A stretch of DNA of 64,000 bases from Gaeumannomyces sp. JS-464 (Eukaryota; Ascomycota; Sordariomycetes; Magnaporthales; Magnaporthaceae): assembly GCA_002197995.1 (NCBI GenBank), contig NGZR01000001.1:11985501-12049500 (forward strand), in the 5' to 3' direction. Position 1 is the first letter of the stretch; every line of letters starts with the position of its first letter. This document shows positions 1 through 11,891 of the stretch, piece after piece. The position numbers and the translations under genes are program-made. The notes beneath the pieces are model-generated. The model had not been told where the DNA came from, made no database searches, and saw nothing but the letters and a program-made list of their open reading frames with translations.

Positions 1-1816
1 GAGTGCCTTTTGCAATGAGAATTGTATAGGAAATTAAGCAAGAAAAAAAAACATCGGGAAAAATAAACTGCATACCTTTGGGAGACGATATGAGAGCCGG
101 CGAAGGAAGGTGGGAAAATATGTTATGGCCCAAGGATACACAACATGTGTGCGCCCAGTTGCCAGGAGCTGCTGCTTTTGCCCCTCATTCGTTCACTCGA
201 GTGAAAAAAAAAAAAAGTTGCCAGGACGGCGGGGGAGGGAGTGTTGCTGGGACGCGCTAGACCCACCCCCCGAGGGGGCGTGGCTGGTGTCGGGTGCCCT
301 CTGGAAGCTGGCAGAAGTTTCGAGATGGTGCCGGCCGCCAGGGATGCCTGCCTGGAGACGGGCCCCTACCCAACCTTGCACGCCGGGCACCTCGACGGCC
401 ATGGCGGGCGTGGGTACCTGACGAGCTGGCCTGCACGCACAGATGGATTGGGGATGAAAATAGCAACACCCCATGCCTGACTGCCGCCAGCAGCTGTCCC
501 CAACCCTTCACCAGACGACGGCCTATGTAGGTAGGCCTTGCCTTCTCTTCTATGCACACACACGCGATTATCCATCTCCCCCGTCGCATGTCCGCTTCCC
601 CGTTTTAAGGCGGACTCCATGCTTCCTGATGTGATGCGGAATGCCCACCGAGGGCGGGGCACAATCCGGGCACGGATAGGTGGTGGAAATGATGGAATTG
701 CATCCATGTTTGGCTATCGGGCTGTTATCGAATCATCGAATGCGCTCACCCCAACCTAGCGCCACAGGCCTCAACCCCAGTCCGCTGCCTGCCTCGCCCG
801 CCTTGCCTCTCCCAGCCGACTTTCAGCGCCATACAGTATAAGGAACCTACAAAGTGAGGCCGAAACCACAGCCATCCAGTCACGGCCCGGTCATTTGGGT
901 TCATTGTTCATCAAGGGATGGTGTGGAGCCCCAACGTGAGCATATCGGGCTCAGTAGATGGCCATAGAATGACCCAGTGGCTTCACGTGGCACCAAAAAC
1001 GTAAGCCAAAGGAGAAGAAAGGAAACCACTCGGCCTCCCGAGATATCTCGTCTTCTTCCAGCGGCTGTCTGCCCCGGCCTTCATGTTGGCCGTCGAAAAA
1101 ACTCATGTCACAATCGGGCTGGCTGTGGGTCCAAAGCGCCACACCTCGGGGCGTGTCTTCCCGCCCTCCCTGCTTGCACCCTCACCGCCCAACTGCGTTT
1201 TTGCTACTCGCCCCCACCGAACATTACCTGGAAGGTGTGAATGCGTTTGCCAAACGGACCACCACCTTCGAGCTTGGCGGCAGTTCCAACACTGACGATA
1301 TCAGGTAAATATTACCTTATTGCCGACGCTCTCTTCCCTTTGCCCACCCGACAGGCCACTTCCCACGCTGACGGTGAGGGTTTCGCTTCCATTCGATGGG
1401 GCACGGCACTCTCTGAGATCTTTGCTTGCATGCAGTTTCCTGCTTTTCCTTTTATGCCGCGAGCCCATCTATTTGCTTTCGTTTTTGCCGTGTATTCTAA
1501 CCATCGTATCCGCCAACGGCCTTTTGCCCAACTCAACTGAGATCCACAAGAGCCCCGATAGCCACTTGCCACTTATAATGAAGGGCACCTAAGTACAAAA
1601 TCTGCAGCGAGCCAAGGTCCAACTTTTTGCTATACCTGCTTGTAAAGTGTGGTTCCAGGTGCGTGGTGGCATCCAAACTGAAACAATGGAAACGTGAAGA
1701 AGAGACGAGAAAAGAAAGGAAAAGAAAAACCAAATACATTAAAAACTGTACAGTGTGAAATCCACCCTTTAGAGAAGAAAAACAAGGCGAGAAAGAAAAT
1801 GATGCGAGGAAAAAGC
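1..1816. other. Left-edge intergenic region and 3' flank of the chitin synthase gene
   Basis: No open frame here reads like a known protein, and the possible frames on the two strands overlap each other. The part next to 1816 (about 1630-1816) is purine-rich on the + strand and is probably the 3' untranslated region of the minus-strand chitin synthase. A run of 13 A lies near 202-214. The upstream gene, if any, is outside the window. Confidence 0.6.
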
Positions 1817-4575
1817 TTATGATGGTTCATGATTGTCCAGGGAGGGAGTCGGAATCGCGTCACTATGGAACGGCTCGATTCTATCGTCGGTTCCCGTGGG
1901 CGCTCCCGTTGCCCTGTGTCCCCCTCTGGAGGGGTGCCGGCTAGGGGGCCACGAAGGCGGCTGGATATTTTGGTGCGACTGCGGCCCGCCCATCTCAAGC
2001 TCGACGTCGTCGATGGTCGAAGTCCGCAGGAAGCTCGCCCGCCCAAGTGGACTCCTCCCCGTCCGCACCGAAGCCGAAGACGGAGCCGGCCCGCCGCTGC
2101 CCCCGCCTGCAGCCGCCGTCGGTGGCTGGAGCGACCCCCCTTGCGTTCTTGCAGGCGACTGCATGCCGCCGCCGAGCGGCAGGCTCTCGGTGCTCATCGT
2201 CGCCTGTTTGTTTACGAGGTTCAACGCCGCTGGCACCGCTGAAGCCGGCGATTCTGGCTGATCCAGATAGCCCGACTTGCGCAGGTCCGTCTCCGAGAGG
2301 TCGTAGACCTGGCCCGGCGGTGGGATCCCCGGACTCCGCTGCCCAGAGAGGAACTGGCTGTACTGGCTGGCCTGCGCCATCTCGTACTTGCGCCGGTCCT
2401 CGTCTCCCATGATGCTCTCTACCCTCCGAGGTATGTAGATGGAGTTGGCCGCCGTCTGCGCCGACAGGAAACTGTCGAACGAGTCTCGGGGTGCAGTGGT
2501 ATCCGGCCGCGGCTGCCGTAATCGACCGTAAGGAAGGACTCGTTTCCTCCTTGCTGGTAATAGCCATTGGCTCCCACCTCGGGTGCGAAGAACTGGCCGT
2601 CGAGCTTGGACGGCGGCTGTAGCAAGGGACCGGGGCCCGGCGCCTTATGAGCCTTGCTCATCTTTCTCTGTATCTGGGCCGCCTGAATGAAGGTCTCGGG
2701 GACAATGTTGAGGTCGTCACCTGCCTCTTCGGCTTGCTCAATGGCCTCTTGGGCCGTCGTCGTTACGTCTGCCGATGCGGCGTCTGCTCTTGGCCCGCCC
2801 CAGGTCCGCTGGCCGGCCGTGAAGATCCCGTATACCATGTAGTACCAATTGAAAAAAGGATTGAGGACGAACATCATGGGGTAGAGCCAGATCTTGAACC
2901 TCCTTAGCTTGGCGCCAAAGTAGATCATCATCAGCCAGTTCAGACCCAGCGAAATGGCGATGAAGCCGACGGGAAGGTCCGATACCCGCTTGCTCGTCGT
3001 GACGATGGCCAACACCATGATGAAGAAGAGCAGAGCCGTGGTACGAATGGTGTTTTGCATGAACCTGATGAGGATCAGCAGTGGGTACCGCTTCCAAAGG
3101 CGCCAGTCCGTAAGCATGCACACTTCGTTGGTGATGAAGCCCAGGAACCAGCGGCGGCGCTGCTTGACCAGTGACTTGTAAGTCTGAACGGCTTCCGTCT
3201 TGCAAAAAGCCGATGTGCACATCTGGATCTGGTGTCGCTTTTTGGCGCCGATCATGAAGAGATGGGTCAGCCAACGATCCTCGCCCAAGTGGCACTTGGC
3301 GAAGTCGAAGAGATCCTCGCACTGCTCCGCCTTGTCGGCAAAGTAGTACTTGGCCATCCTCCTGAAGGCCGAGAATCGGAGCATGGTCAGGGCTCCAGGG
3401 AGACAGGTTACGGCACCGCAGCCAGACTCGACAGTCCGCTCGAAGAGCTGACCGTGGATATACTCGAGGTCCTGCAGGACAGTGATAAGACTGTGTTTCT
3501 TGGTGGTTGATGTGATGACACCCGTCATGGCAAGCATATCCCTAGAGTTTCCGGGACTGAGCTCCATGTCGAAAACGAAGTTCTGGAGACAGACACGATC
3601 CAGGATACAGTCCGAATCAATGAAGAGGATAAAGAGGTTGTCGTTCCTCTCCAAGTAGTCCTTGTAGACCTTATCGATGAGTTTGAACGTGGCCTTTTGG
3701 CAGTGACGCTTTCCGCCGTGTGGGAAGCGCGAGACGGTGATACGGGCGGCCTTGTAGGTGACGTCGATACTTCGGGATATGTGTCGAGCGTGAGGGGCAC
3801 GCCGAGACTCTCGATGGTGTTGAGATACAATTCGTCCTCCTGGTCGCCGTCGAACGAGAGGAAGACGTGAATGCAGGATGGCGGGTAATCGCAGTCGACG
3901 ACGGAGTTGATGGCTGTGATCAGGACATCGGGATCCTCCTTGTAAACGGGCATGACGATGACGACCTTGGGAGCCGAAATTTCGTCCAGAACCTGTTTGA
4001 CACGCTTCTGCCTTCCCAGCTGGTTCGTGACGAAATGGTAGACACAAAAGAGCCAGGGGATGGTCAGAAGCCCGGCAAAAGCCCAGAAGGCGAACCATTG
4101 CAAGGCCACAACCATATCCTTGGGCCAGAGCGCCACCACCGGGCTCGGGAGTGGGAGGGTCACGACCATGATGGGCAAGAAGATGCATCTGGCAGACACG
4201 GGTGGAAGGCGAGAATTAGCATTAGGTCTATCCGAGGTCGACAAACAAGCCTCAGCGCGACTGCTATGCTTACCGGAGGCCCGTGAAAAGAATGGCAACA
4301 ATTATCGCGAGGAACCGAATCGTCCAGTGCTCGGCCTTGATGAAGACCTTGACGAGGCAATACATGAAGGCGGCGATCCACAGGAACCACTCCAGCAGTG
4401 CCATAAGCATGACAATGCCCACGATGATCGTGTACACGACCTATAAGGAGAATCACCTTAGCATTATTTTCTCGTGTTTTGTGACCAAAAAAAAAAAAAA
4501 AAAAAAAAAAAACCACCTTCGATAGCAGCGCGGAAAACCTACCTCGTGCACCGGCCAGTGATCAAAAATTCCCAT
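1817..4575 (-). CDS. Chitin synthase, division III, class VI-type (two apparent frame breaks)
   Basis: Processive GT2 glycosyltransferase that makes cell-wall chitin from UDP-GlcNAc at the plasma membrane. Exons 4543-4575 (MGIFDHWPVHE), 4274-4440 and 1817-4188. Amino-terminal helices come first, then the GT2 core with VIVMPVYKEDPD, the acceptor motif QDLEY, catalytic EDRWL and product motif QRRRW, then several membrane helices and a low-complexity tail. There is no myosin-like motor domain, which is why I favour class VI over V or VII; the class call is from memory of the family. Two breaks interrupt the frame, each healed by one extra C in the coding strand: run 3774-3776 (between TYP and SIDVTYK) and run 2488-2491 (between IPLHP and RDSFDSF). 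After correction it encodes about 857 aa and the length is divisible by three. Intron 1 holds a 26-base T run on the coding strand. Confidence 0.88.
4441..4542 (-). other. Chitin synthase intron 1 with a 26-base homopolymer
   Basis: Donor GTAGGT directly follows the first exon and acceptor TTATAG precedes GTCGTGTACACG. On the coding strand the intron carries 26 consecutive T (positions 4487-4512), forming an unusually long pyrimidine tract for a 102-nt intron. Confidence 0.8.
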
Positions 4576-7500
4576 TTTGGCAAATGTTTGCTGGGACAAA
4601 GGCCAGTCAGAAGGGGAAGCAAAAAGGCAGCAGGAAAAAAAAAAGGAACCTGAAGGTCTCCCCGAAGCCGCCCGTGAGGTGCTGAGAGAGTTTAAATAGA
4701 AGATCTAGCCAAGGCCCTTTGGAAAGTGATTCAGGCTACCGGCACAACCAGGACGGCTTTGTGACCCGCGAGACGGATAGGGTAGACGGGTGTTTGCATT
4801 AGGTGGAAGCACCACACGAGCTTCAAGCGACGCCCGACAGACGGTACACCGCAACCAATGACACCCTGGCTGCTCGTATAAGCCCTCAATGGGAAAAGAG
4901 ATTATGTGTGAAAGTATGGGGGTGTGGGCTGTAAGAGAAAAGAGAAGAGAAGGTGGAGAGAATTGGAAGGGGGCTGACGGATGGGAGCCGAGAGAAGAGG
5001 CGCGTTTACGAGGGCTGTCCGGGGTATCACAACCTCGAGAGTGCGAGAATAAGGCCGAGAATCATCACAGGAGGAAGAGACAAAAGATCGCTCGAGGGGA
5101 AGGAAAGACAAAAATAAGGCCGGGTGGCGTGATGTGATCCGCTAGATCGAGATGCGCCGGCGAGAGAGAACGAAAGAAGCAAGAGGCCGGGGAACAAACC
5201 GGAACACCTGCATGTCAACCAAGCTCGGAGACAGAGGGAGAGCGAGTCTACCAGAAATGGCGTCGGGAGGCTACTCGCCGTAGGTATTTGAATGATCATA
5301 CGCACCTCGCCTGTGCGACCGGCTCTGGATTAAGTTGGTTAGACGCCTTGGAGGGAGTCCAAGTCCGGGCGCCAGCTCACGTCCTAAGAAGGCACGGGGA
5401 GCAGCATGCGCCGCCCACTTGGGCCACGAAGATCATCGCAGGGACGGGAGTGTGTAGGCCTAGGATGAACCCGAGTGGCGTCGTCGCCGTGAGAAGTACC
5501 AGGCCCAGGAGTACATCTAATAGTAGCGTTGGTAGTTCTTGATAGTATTGACACTCGGGGCTAGGTGCCTACCTCATAGGCTGGTCCTGGTGGGTTTCCC
5601 GACGTCCAGATTCAGGCATGGAGGCCGCACTGGAATCAGAGGAGGAAAAAAATGGGGCTGAGCTGGAGATCGGGAGCCTTCACGAGGAGGAAGGAGCCCG
5701 TCACGAAAACCAGATCCCCTCCCCGCGCAGCCTCCATGGCGGCGGAGAGAAGGCGCAACCAACCAACCGGCATCCCTTCCTGGCAGACAAGGCCACGGAG
5801 GCCAATTAGAGGTATATGACCACAGGACTAAAAAAAAGAAGAAAAAAAAAAAAAAAAAAAAAGCACTCGGTCCAATGGAGGATCCAAGTGACACCCCGTG
5901 GATGGACGGGCGGGAGGACGCGTCTGTCCGCCGCAGCACTACATGCTAAACCTGGCATGGTGCCAGCCCCGATGTCAAGTAGGGCGACACTCGGACTCGG
6001 CGCCGTCAGTTGGAGAAGTGACGAAGAGATGGATGCCTCCAGCTCACGGGCGTCGGTGATGAGACGAAAGGGCCTGCTGCCCAGGCGGGTGTCTGAGGAG
6101 AATGTGGTAGGCACACCAAGGTACAGGACAGCAGAGGGGACGACATGGAAGCGCGAGAAGAGAAGTGATGGTGCGCCCATTGGATGGCAGGACAAACGCC
6201 CGTCCCATGTGGGCAAAGGCGACACCGGGAATGCTGCGGCACACATACGCTCAATTGGTTCTAAGCCAGGTTTAGTTGCCGTCCCGGCCATTTCTGTGTG
6301 ACGCAGTAGGGCGAGAGCTGGGGGATTGACATCGTCAAGAGACTGAATTATAAGCTAGAGTCCCGAGCGGAGGGGGTGTCCAAGGTCCGTCGAACCTAAT
6401 GTGACTCGGGCAGCGCCACGAGGACCTCGATATCTGCGTGGGAACAACGGGCAGTAAATACTAGGTATAGGTATCGACTGTCTTGGAATCTGGTTCTCTT
6501 CCAATATCATAACGCTGCGCAAGCCTAAACATGGCGAATTGGCGCGGTTCACGTATTCCGTCAACTCATGGACGATGTTACGGTCCACAACCTCAATATT
6601 TCGGGTGTCTTGGTCAATCTTTTCTCTCCGAGCATCATAGCCCCCAGAAAGCATAGAAGCCACAGATGCACAGCATAATTCGCATTATCCCGGTCCCGGG
6701 TCCAAAAGAAGTAACATGAGTGGCGCCGGTGTGGCACTCGCGGGGCTACGCAAGGGTCCGTGGCCTCGCCAGCCCGGTTCTGCAAACAGACAGCCTGGCT
6801 AGGTGTAACTAGTTCGCCGCAAGGGCCTGGGGCCGTCAACTTGGTGTGCAGTCCGTGGACAAGCCCAGATCCGGGCGCTCATCATGTGTTCGCCTGCCCT
6901 TGGATCTGCCCGGAGTCCCCGCGCCAATTTTCGTCCTGCTCGACCCAAGGGGCCTAGGGAACTGCAGCTCATATGCGGAACTACAATGGTCGTGTAACAT
7001 TTCTGTAGTGAATACGAGAGAGGGCAGCCAATCAGCCAACGGCCCTATCGAGGCCCTTGCAATTCCCAGCTATCGTCGTTTCCACCTGTTGTGCATTATT
7101 TGAAAGGGATCGCACTTTACAAAGCAATCTAGAGCATGTTGACCAGGAATCTGACACGCGAGGCCAGCTGGGATCGAACAGCAGCGTGTGAGCGCGGCAG
7201 CCATCTGGCTGCTAGCTTCTAGCCCGCGCTTGTGGTCGGTCGACCGCACCGCCGCCGCCGTTGTCATTAGGCCCGCAGAGGAGAAAATAGTGGCCAGCAG
7301 CGTGTCTCACCCTTCCTCTCCCTGTATCATCTCTTCATCCCCTCAACAACCGTCAATATCACCAACAACGAGGGCTCTGCCTCTTTGCAAAACTGATACG
7401 CCACTGAGCCACCCGGATCCTGCAGCAGCGAAGGTGGAGATAAGCCGCTTCTTCATCCGGGAACATGAAAGGATTCCACCATTCATGGTAGAGCGACGCG

Positions 7501-8033
7501 ATATCCCCTCACTCTCCCTTCACAAGCCCATCGCTATGCAGATCTGATCTGAAACTCAGTGCCTGGAGGTCTCGCCTCCACACCTCATGGTCGGCGAGTT
7601 GCTATCAGTCAGTATCGCAGCCGCGGGTGCTGCAGTCTGTGGAGACCATCGCGGAGATGATGCCGAGAGCTCAGGCTAAACAGCCATGTATGCTCTTGAT
7701 GTCGCTTGCCCGGACTCTCAGTGAGTCAGAGTGGTACTTGCTAGGTCCTGTTCAGGCCGGAGGCGAGATTGACGGTATTTTGGTTAGTCATATTCTTCGG
7801 TCGGGCTCCCGCCAGCCTCGAATGAGGCAATGCCAAGATACTACTTGGCGTTGATTTGCGGTAGGCGAGTGCTTGCGGCCGCGTGTTTCATTTCCTTGAA
7901 GCCCTTAGAAGTGGCGGGACGATGAATAAACAACGCTTGTTGCTTCCGGTAGGGTCACGGCTCCAGCGCTGGCCATTCCCACAGCCACGAGAAAAAAACT
8001 GGGAACCGCGCATCTAGATTTGCGGGTATCGTC
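4576..8033. other. Intergenic region between chitin synthase and UPF2 genes
   Basis: About 3.5 kb with no frame that I can assign to a family. It holds the 5' flank of the chitin synthase gene and the 3' flank of UPF2. A 21-base A run sits at 5842-5862. Complementary frames around 5.8-6.3 kb are open on both strands and look like chance. Base composition is near even around 6.3-7.6 kb, less GC-rich than the genes, but I see no transposon hallmarks. Confidence 0.5.
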
Positions 8034-11000
8034 TCAAGCCGGGCTAGCCTCGCGATGTTGGGAGGTTGTTCTGCCATACCAATCGACGTCACTGAGCTGT
8101 AGCTTCCGACTGCGCTGCGCGTTTCGATCCTTGCCCTGCCTCTCGCCACGGTTGTGGTGGTAGGAGGAAGGCTTGTTTTCGTAGTGTCCTGCGGAGAATC
8201 TAGTATGAGTATTGGCGTCCCGCATCGATAAAAATCCCCGAAAGAATATTCTCACCGTCGTCCGTCTCGTTCTCTCCAAGGTCCAGATTCAGAACCAGAT
8301 TCTTGATGCGCTGCTGCTCTTCACGCTCGGCCTGCTGCTGGTTCTTCATGGCGATGGCGAAGTGAGAATCGGACGGCAGCTCAACAGTACGAGTCTGATG
8401 GTTGAGTTTTTACCTATTAGCAAGCGTCATAGCTCAGATGGGTAGAGATTTGATACTGACCTGCTGACGGTTTCCTCGCTTGGTGAGCAGAGAGAAAGCC
8501 ATAGTGCCAGGGGCGTTCGGCGGAGGGCCTTCTGAGGCTTCGCGCATCTTGGGCCGCACAGGCAGCGGCACGTCGAACAGCGGCTTCCGATCGAATTTCC
8601 TCGAATCTATGCTCTCGGCCATCATCTTGGCATACTCGCGCTCGAACTCAGCCTCATCTTCCGGGTTGATCTCTTCCTCCTGCCGGGTCACGACGATGGC
8701 CTCATCCTCAGACTCGCTCTCCGACTCTGAATCAGAGCGCTCTGCGTTCTAAACGGGTTTGTTAAATTAGCGTATGTTGAGCGGCGGCCGAGAGCTATCC
8801 GCGGGGGTTTTTCTTTCTTACCTGTAGGTCGTCTTCCTCAGGATCACCCTCGTCATCATCGACAGCGATGGGCAGGTCGTCACCCTCGCCCTCATCGGAA
8901 GACGCCCCGCTAGATGCGTCGTCCTGGTCGACTGCTTTGTCGAGACCCGAGGTCTTCTGGTCCTGAGTGATGGCCAGCTGGAAGGCCTTGGAGGCCTCTT
9001 CGAGGTTGGCCGCCAGCTTCCACTGTGGCCTCGTGAGCGCGTAGATGTCCTGGACGATGAACTCAATGTCCATGGGCAGGGGATCCTTGGTGAAAATGTA
9101 GTACTATGTCTTTGGTCAGTAAAAACATAATGGCCGGCTTGTAGAAAACCCATACCGCCGTACTAACCTGGAAGAAGGAGAGAAAGTAGTCTAGCTTTTT
9201 CCCCTGAGCACCCCTGTTGAAGAACATGCCACAGGTCTCGAGAATGGTGGCGATCAGGCGGATTCTGAAGAAATCGTCTGGGAGATCGAACGGGTTCAAG
9301 CGCCCAGGGACCGGCGGGCCACCGTGAGCAAAGGTCAAGATCTTGTACATGGTGTCGAATATTACGGGATGGTCGAACAGGCGGTAGTTGTATAGCTCTC
9401 CCAGATATTTGGCCTCAGCAATACGGCGCTGGTTGAACTTGAACTCGTTCTGCTCGAGGCCGAAGATGATGGACTCGATTATGTTGTCGATGACGGTGAC
9501 GGCGAAGTCAACATGATACTTGCAGATGGCGCCCAAGAGAATGGCCAGGAGGTAGATGTTGCCATACTTGACCCGTCCGGGCTTCGAGAACACCTTCATG
9601 AGGATCGAGACGACCTCGGCTTCCTCCCAGTGAAGCCTCCGGATCTGCTTGAGGACCTTGCTGTAGTTGCGCTTGGAGAGATCTACGTAGACGAGCTTGC
9701 GGACAAAGAGCTCCATCGGCGTCCGTTCCTTCTGCTCAATGGATGGGCGCTCCGGAGGATTGACGTAGTAGATTGCGTTCTCGATGAGCATCCGCTCCGC
9801 CTGGCCAATGTGCTGGACCGACTTTTTGCGCTGCAGAGTCTCAAGGAAGGACGACATCCTCGGCGAGGTCTCGGGATTTCGCAGCAGGTAGCGGCCGCAG
9901 TTCTCCAGCAAGCTGCAGATGACTTCGATATTCATCTTCGAGAAGTCATCCAGGCCAACCTTGAGGCAGTGGAACACGACATGCTCAGGGACGATATTGA
10001 ATTTAGTGAGCTCGGCCAAGTAGCGGATGTTGCTCAGCCGGACCTGGCTGAGGAAATCCTTGTCCTTGCGCCGCTGAAGGCTACGGAACTCGGTGTCCAG
10101 ATACTCGACAACGCCCTTGGGAATATCTGGCATGTGCTGCCCCAGGGTAGCCACCAGCCTAGCCCAGCATGGAAGTAGGTCGCTACGGCCTTTTGGGACG
10201 TCCGTCAACGCCTTGATGAGCCTGTTACGAGAGGCCTTGGAGTTGAGGAAGCAGAAGTCGATGGCGGTCTGGTCAATTGTTTCCTTGGTCGTCAAATCCG
10301 GGAGGCGGAGAAGGATGGCGTCCACCTGGGCGCCTGTGGTCTTATTGGCAATTGCCGTAGACTGGTCATCAGCCGGGTCCGCGGCGGGCTTGGGCGGCTC
10401 GGCGGGCTCTGCAGCATCGACCCGTTTGCCCACCTGCTCCTCCGTATCCGGCTTCTTCTTCTTCACATCCTCGAGCAGGATAGCGGGAACCTTGCCTTTG
10501 AGATCTACAAGGTTCTCGTAGAAGCGGCGCTCCTCTTCATCCTCCCAGATTCCGGCGCCTTCGCCCTGGCCGCGGAGATACTCGCCCGTCTTCACGAGGC
10601 CAATGGAGCCGTTGGCGCTCGCCAAGGAATCCCCGGCCTCCTTCAGGTCCGGCATCTCGGCCCCTATCACGTCGGCTAGGACCTGGGCGTTGGCAGCAAG
10701 GCGCTCCTGGGCCTTGACCTGCTTGTCGAAGTTTGCCTGCCGGTCCTCGAAGACCTCACCGGACTTGACGTAGGCCTCGGCGTTCCTGCGAGACTGGCTG
10801 AAGATGGCCCGTTGGTCGCGCTCAAGATGCGACTTCACATCCTCGAAGTAGCGCCTAAGCACATTCTTGAAACGCTCCTGGAGCTCGGGCGGGGTTAGGG
10901 GCGGATCGTCGTCCTGATCGGGGCCACCGCTGGACAGTTTGGTGGCGCCGTCCTCCTCAACAGCCTTCCGGCCGTCGGCGCTAGCCGCCTTGATGCCCAA

Positions 11001-11891
11001 GATATCCCAGCTGAAGGCCTTGACAAAGGCGACAAGAAGCGGCAAGTTGACATGCTCGCGATCGTGGCCAAGAAGGTCTTTGAGGACCTCAAGGGGAAAC
11101 GGCTCGGGTGCGGCGGGCTTGGCGCCTCCAGAGGTGCCACGGGACTTGGAATCCTGGGGCTTGCCGGCGGGGGTGGGCTTCGGGATGCCATCGTGGGGGT
11201 GGGCAGCGTCTTCGAGAGTGCGCAGGACGCCGACGAGCCAGAGTTCGGTGACGACGCGGATAAGAACGCGCTGGCGCATGAGACGGTCTCGCTCGTCCTT
11301 CTCGCGGTTCTCGGCGGTCATAGTCTTGAGCTTGGTCTTGTCGGGCGGGGCCATGGCCTGAGCGAGGTGGGAGGCGAGGGCTGGGTGAACTCGTCGGGGC
11401 CGAAGCGTTGGTGGAGGGCGCTAACAATCTCGACGCCGGCCTCGATCTCGGCAGGGGTCTTGAGGCGGCACAGGCCGTCGTAGCAGGCGGTCACCGTCTC
11501 GGAGAGCCATTTATGCAAGCTAAGGGTGCGGATCTCCTGTAAGAAGGTGGCGAGATTTGTTGCAGATATGGCGGTGCGGAGGCGCTTTTGAAAGGAGCTG
11601 TTTTTGCGCATGTTCGAATCGAGCGAGGAGCTGACGGCGATGAGGTCTGGGGGAAGAGGGGCTAGGGTCAGAGACGATACAAAGACACAAAAAGGACCCG
11701 GCAGCCTCGGAGCGAAGAGAATCACGGATTGGCCGTGGCTAACCTTTTTCGCCGGCCCAGGCCCTGTCGTTCAGGGAGCGCAGTTCGCCTTGAATGGGAT
11801 GTTAGCGACGGAGCACTCGCAACAGAGGCGGCAGGCGGGGCAGCCAGCTCCTGGCTCGGCTGCGAAACCTACGCTTCCTTGCGCGATCCAT
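8034..11891 (-). CDS. UPF2: Nonsense-mediated mRNA decay factor Upf2/Nmd2
   Basis: Scaffold protein that bridges Upf1 and Upf3 and stimulates Upf1 helicase during decay of mRNAs with premature stop codons; cytoplasmic. Seven exons: 11873-11891, 11744-11788, 9168-11646, 8822-9103, 8461-8748, 8256-8394, 8034-8188, all joined by GT-AG introns in phase. It starts MDRARKRELRSLNDRAW, the usual Upf2 amino end, followed by the conserved SSLDSNMRKNSSFQKRLR block and helical MIF4G repeats through exon 3. An acidic stretch (DEGEGDDLPIAVDDDEGDPEEDD) precedes the carboxy-terminal Upf1-binding region in exons 5-7. One frame break at the G run 11383-11385 needs one more base to join DEFT to PALASHLAQAM. After correction about 1135 aa, normal for fungal Upf2. 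The 19-nt first exon is easily missed by gene finders. Confidence 0.93.

Noticed and set aside
5806..6301. Complementary 161-codon frames on both strands
   Set aside because: Exact mirror frames with homopolymer-encoded Phe/Lys runs; no motif or splice pattern supports either.
8461..8691. Reading the UPF2 segments around 8.0-9.1 kb as separate small genes
   Set aside because: Splice sites join them in phase to the long upstream exon and the products match the acidic carboxy region of Upf2.
9513..10178. Antisense frame of 221 codons within UPF2
   Set aside because: Shadow of the Upf2 coding frame with no independent features.
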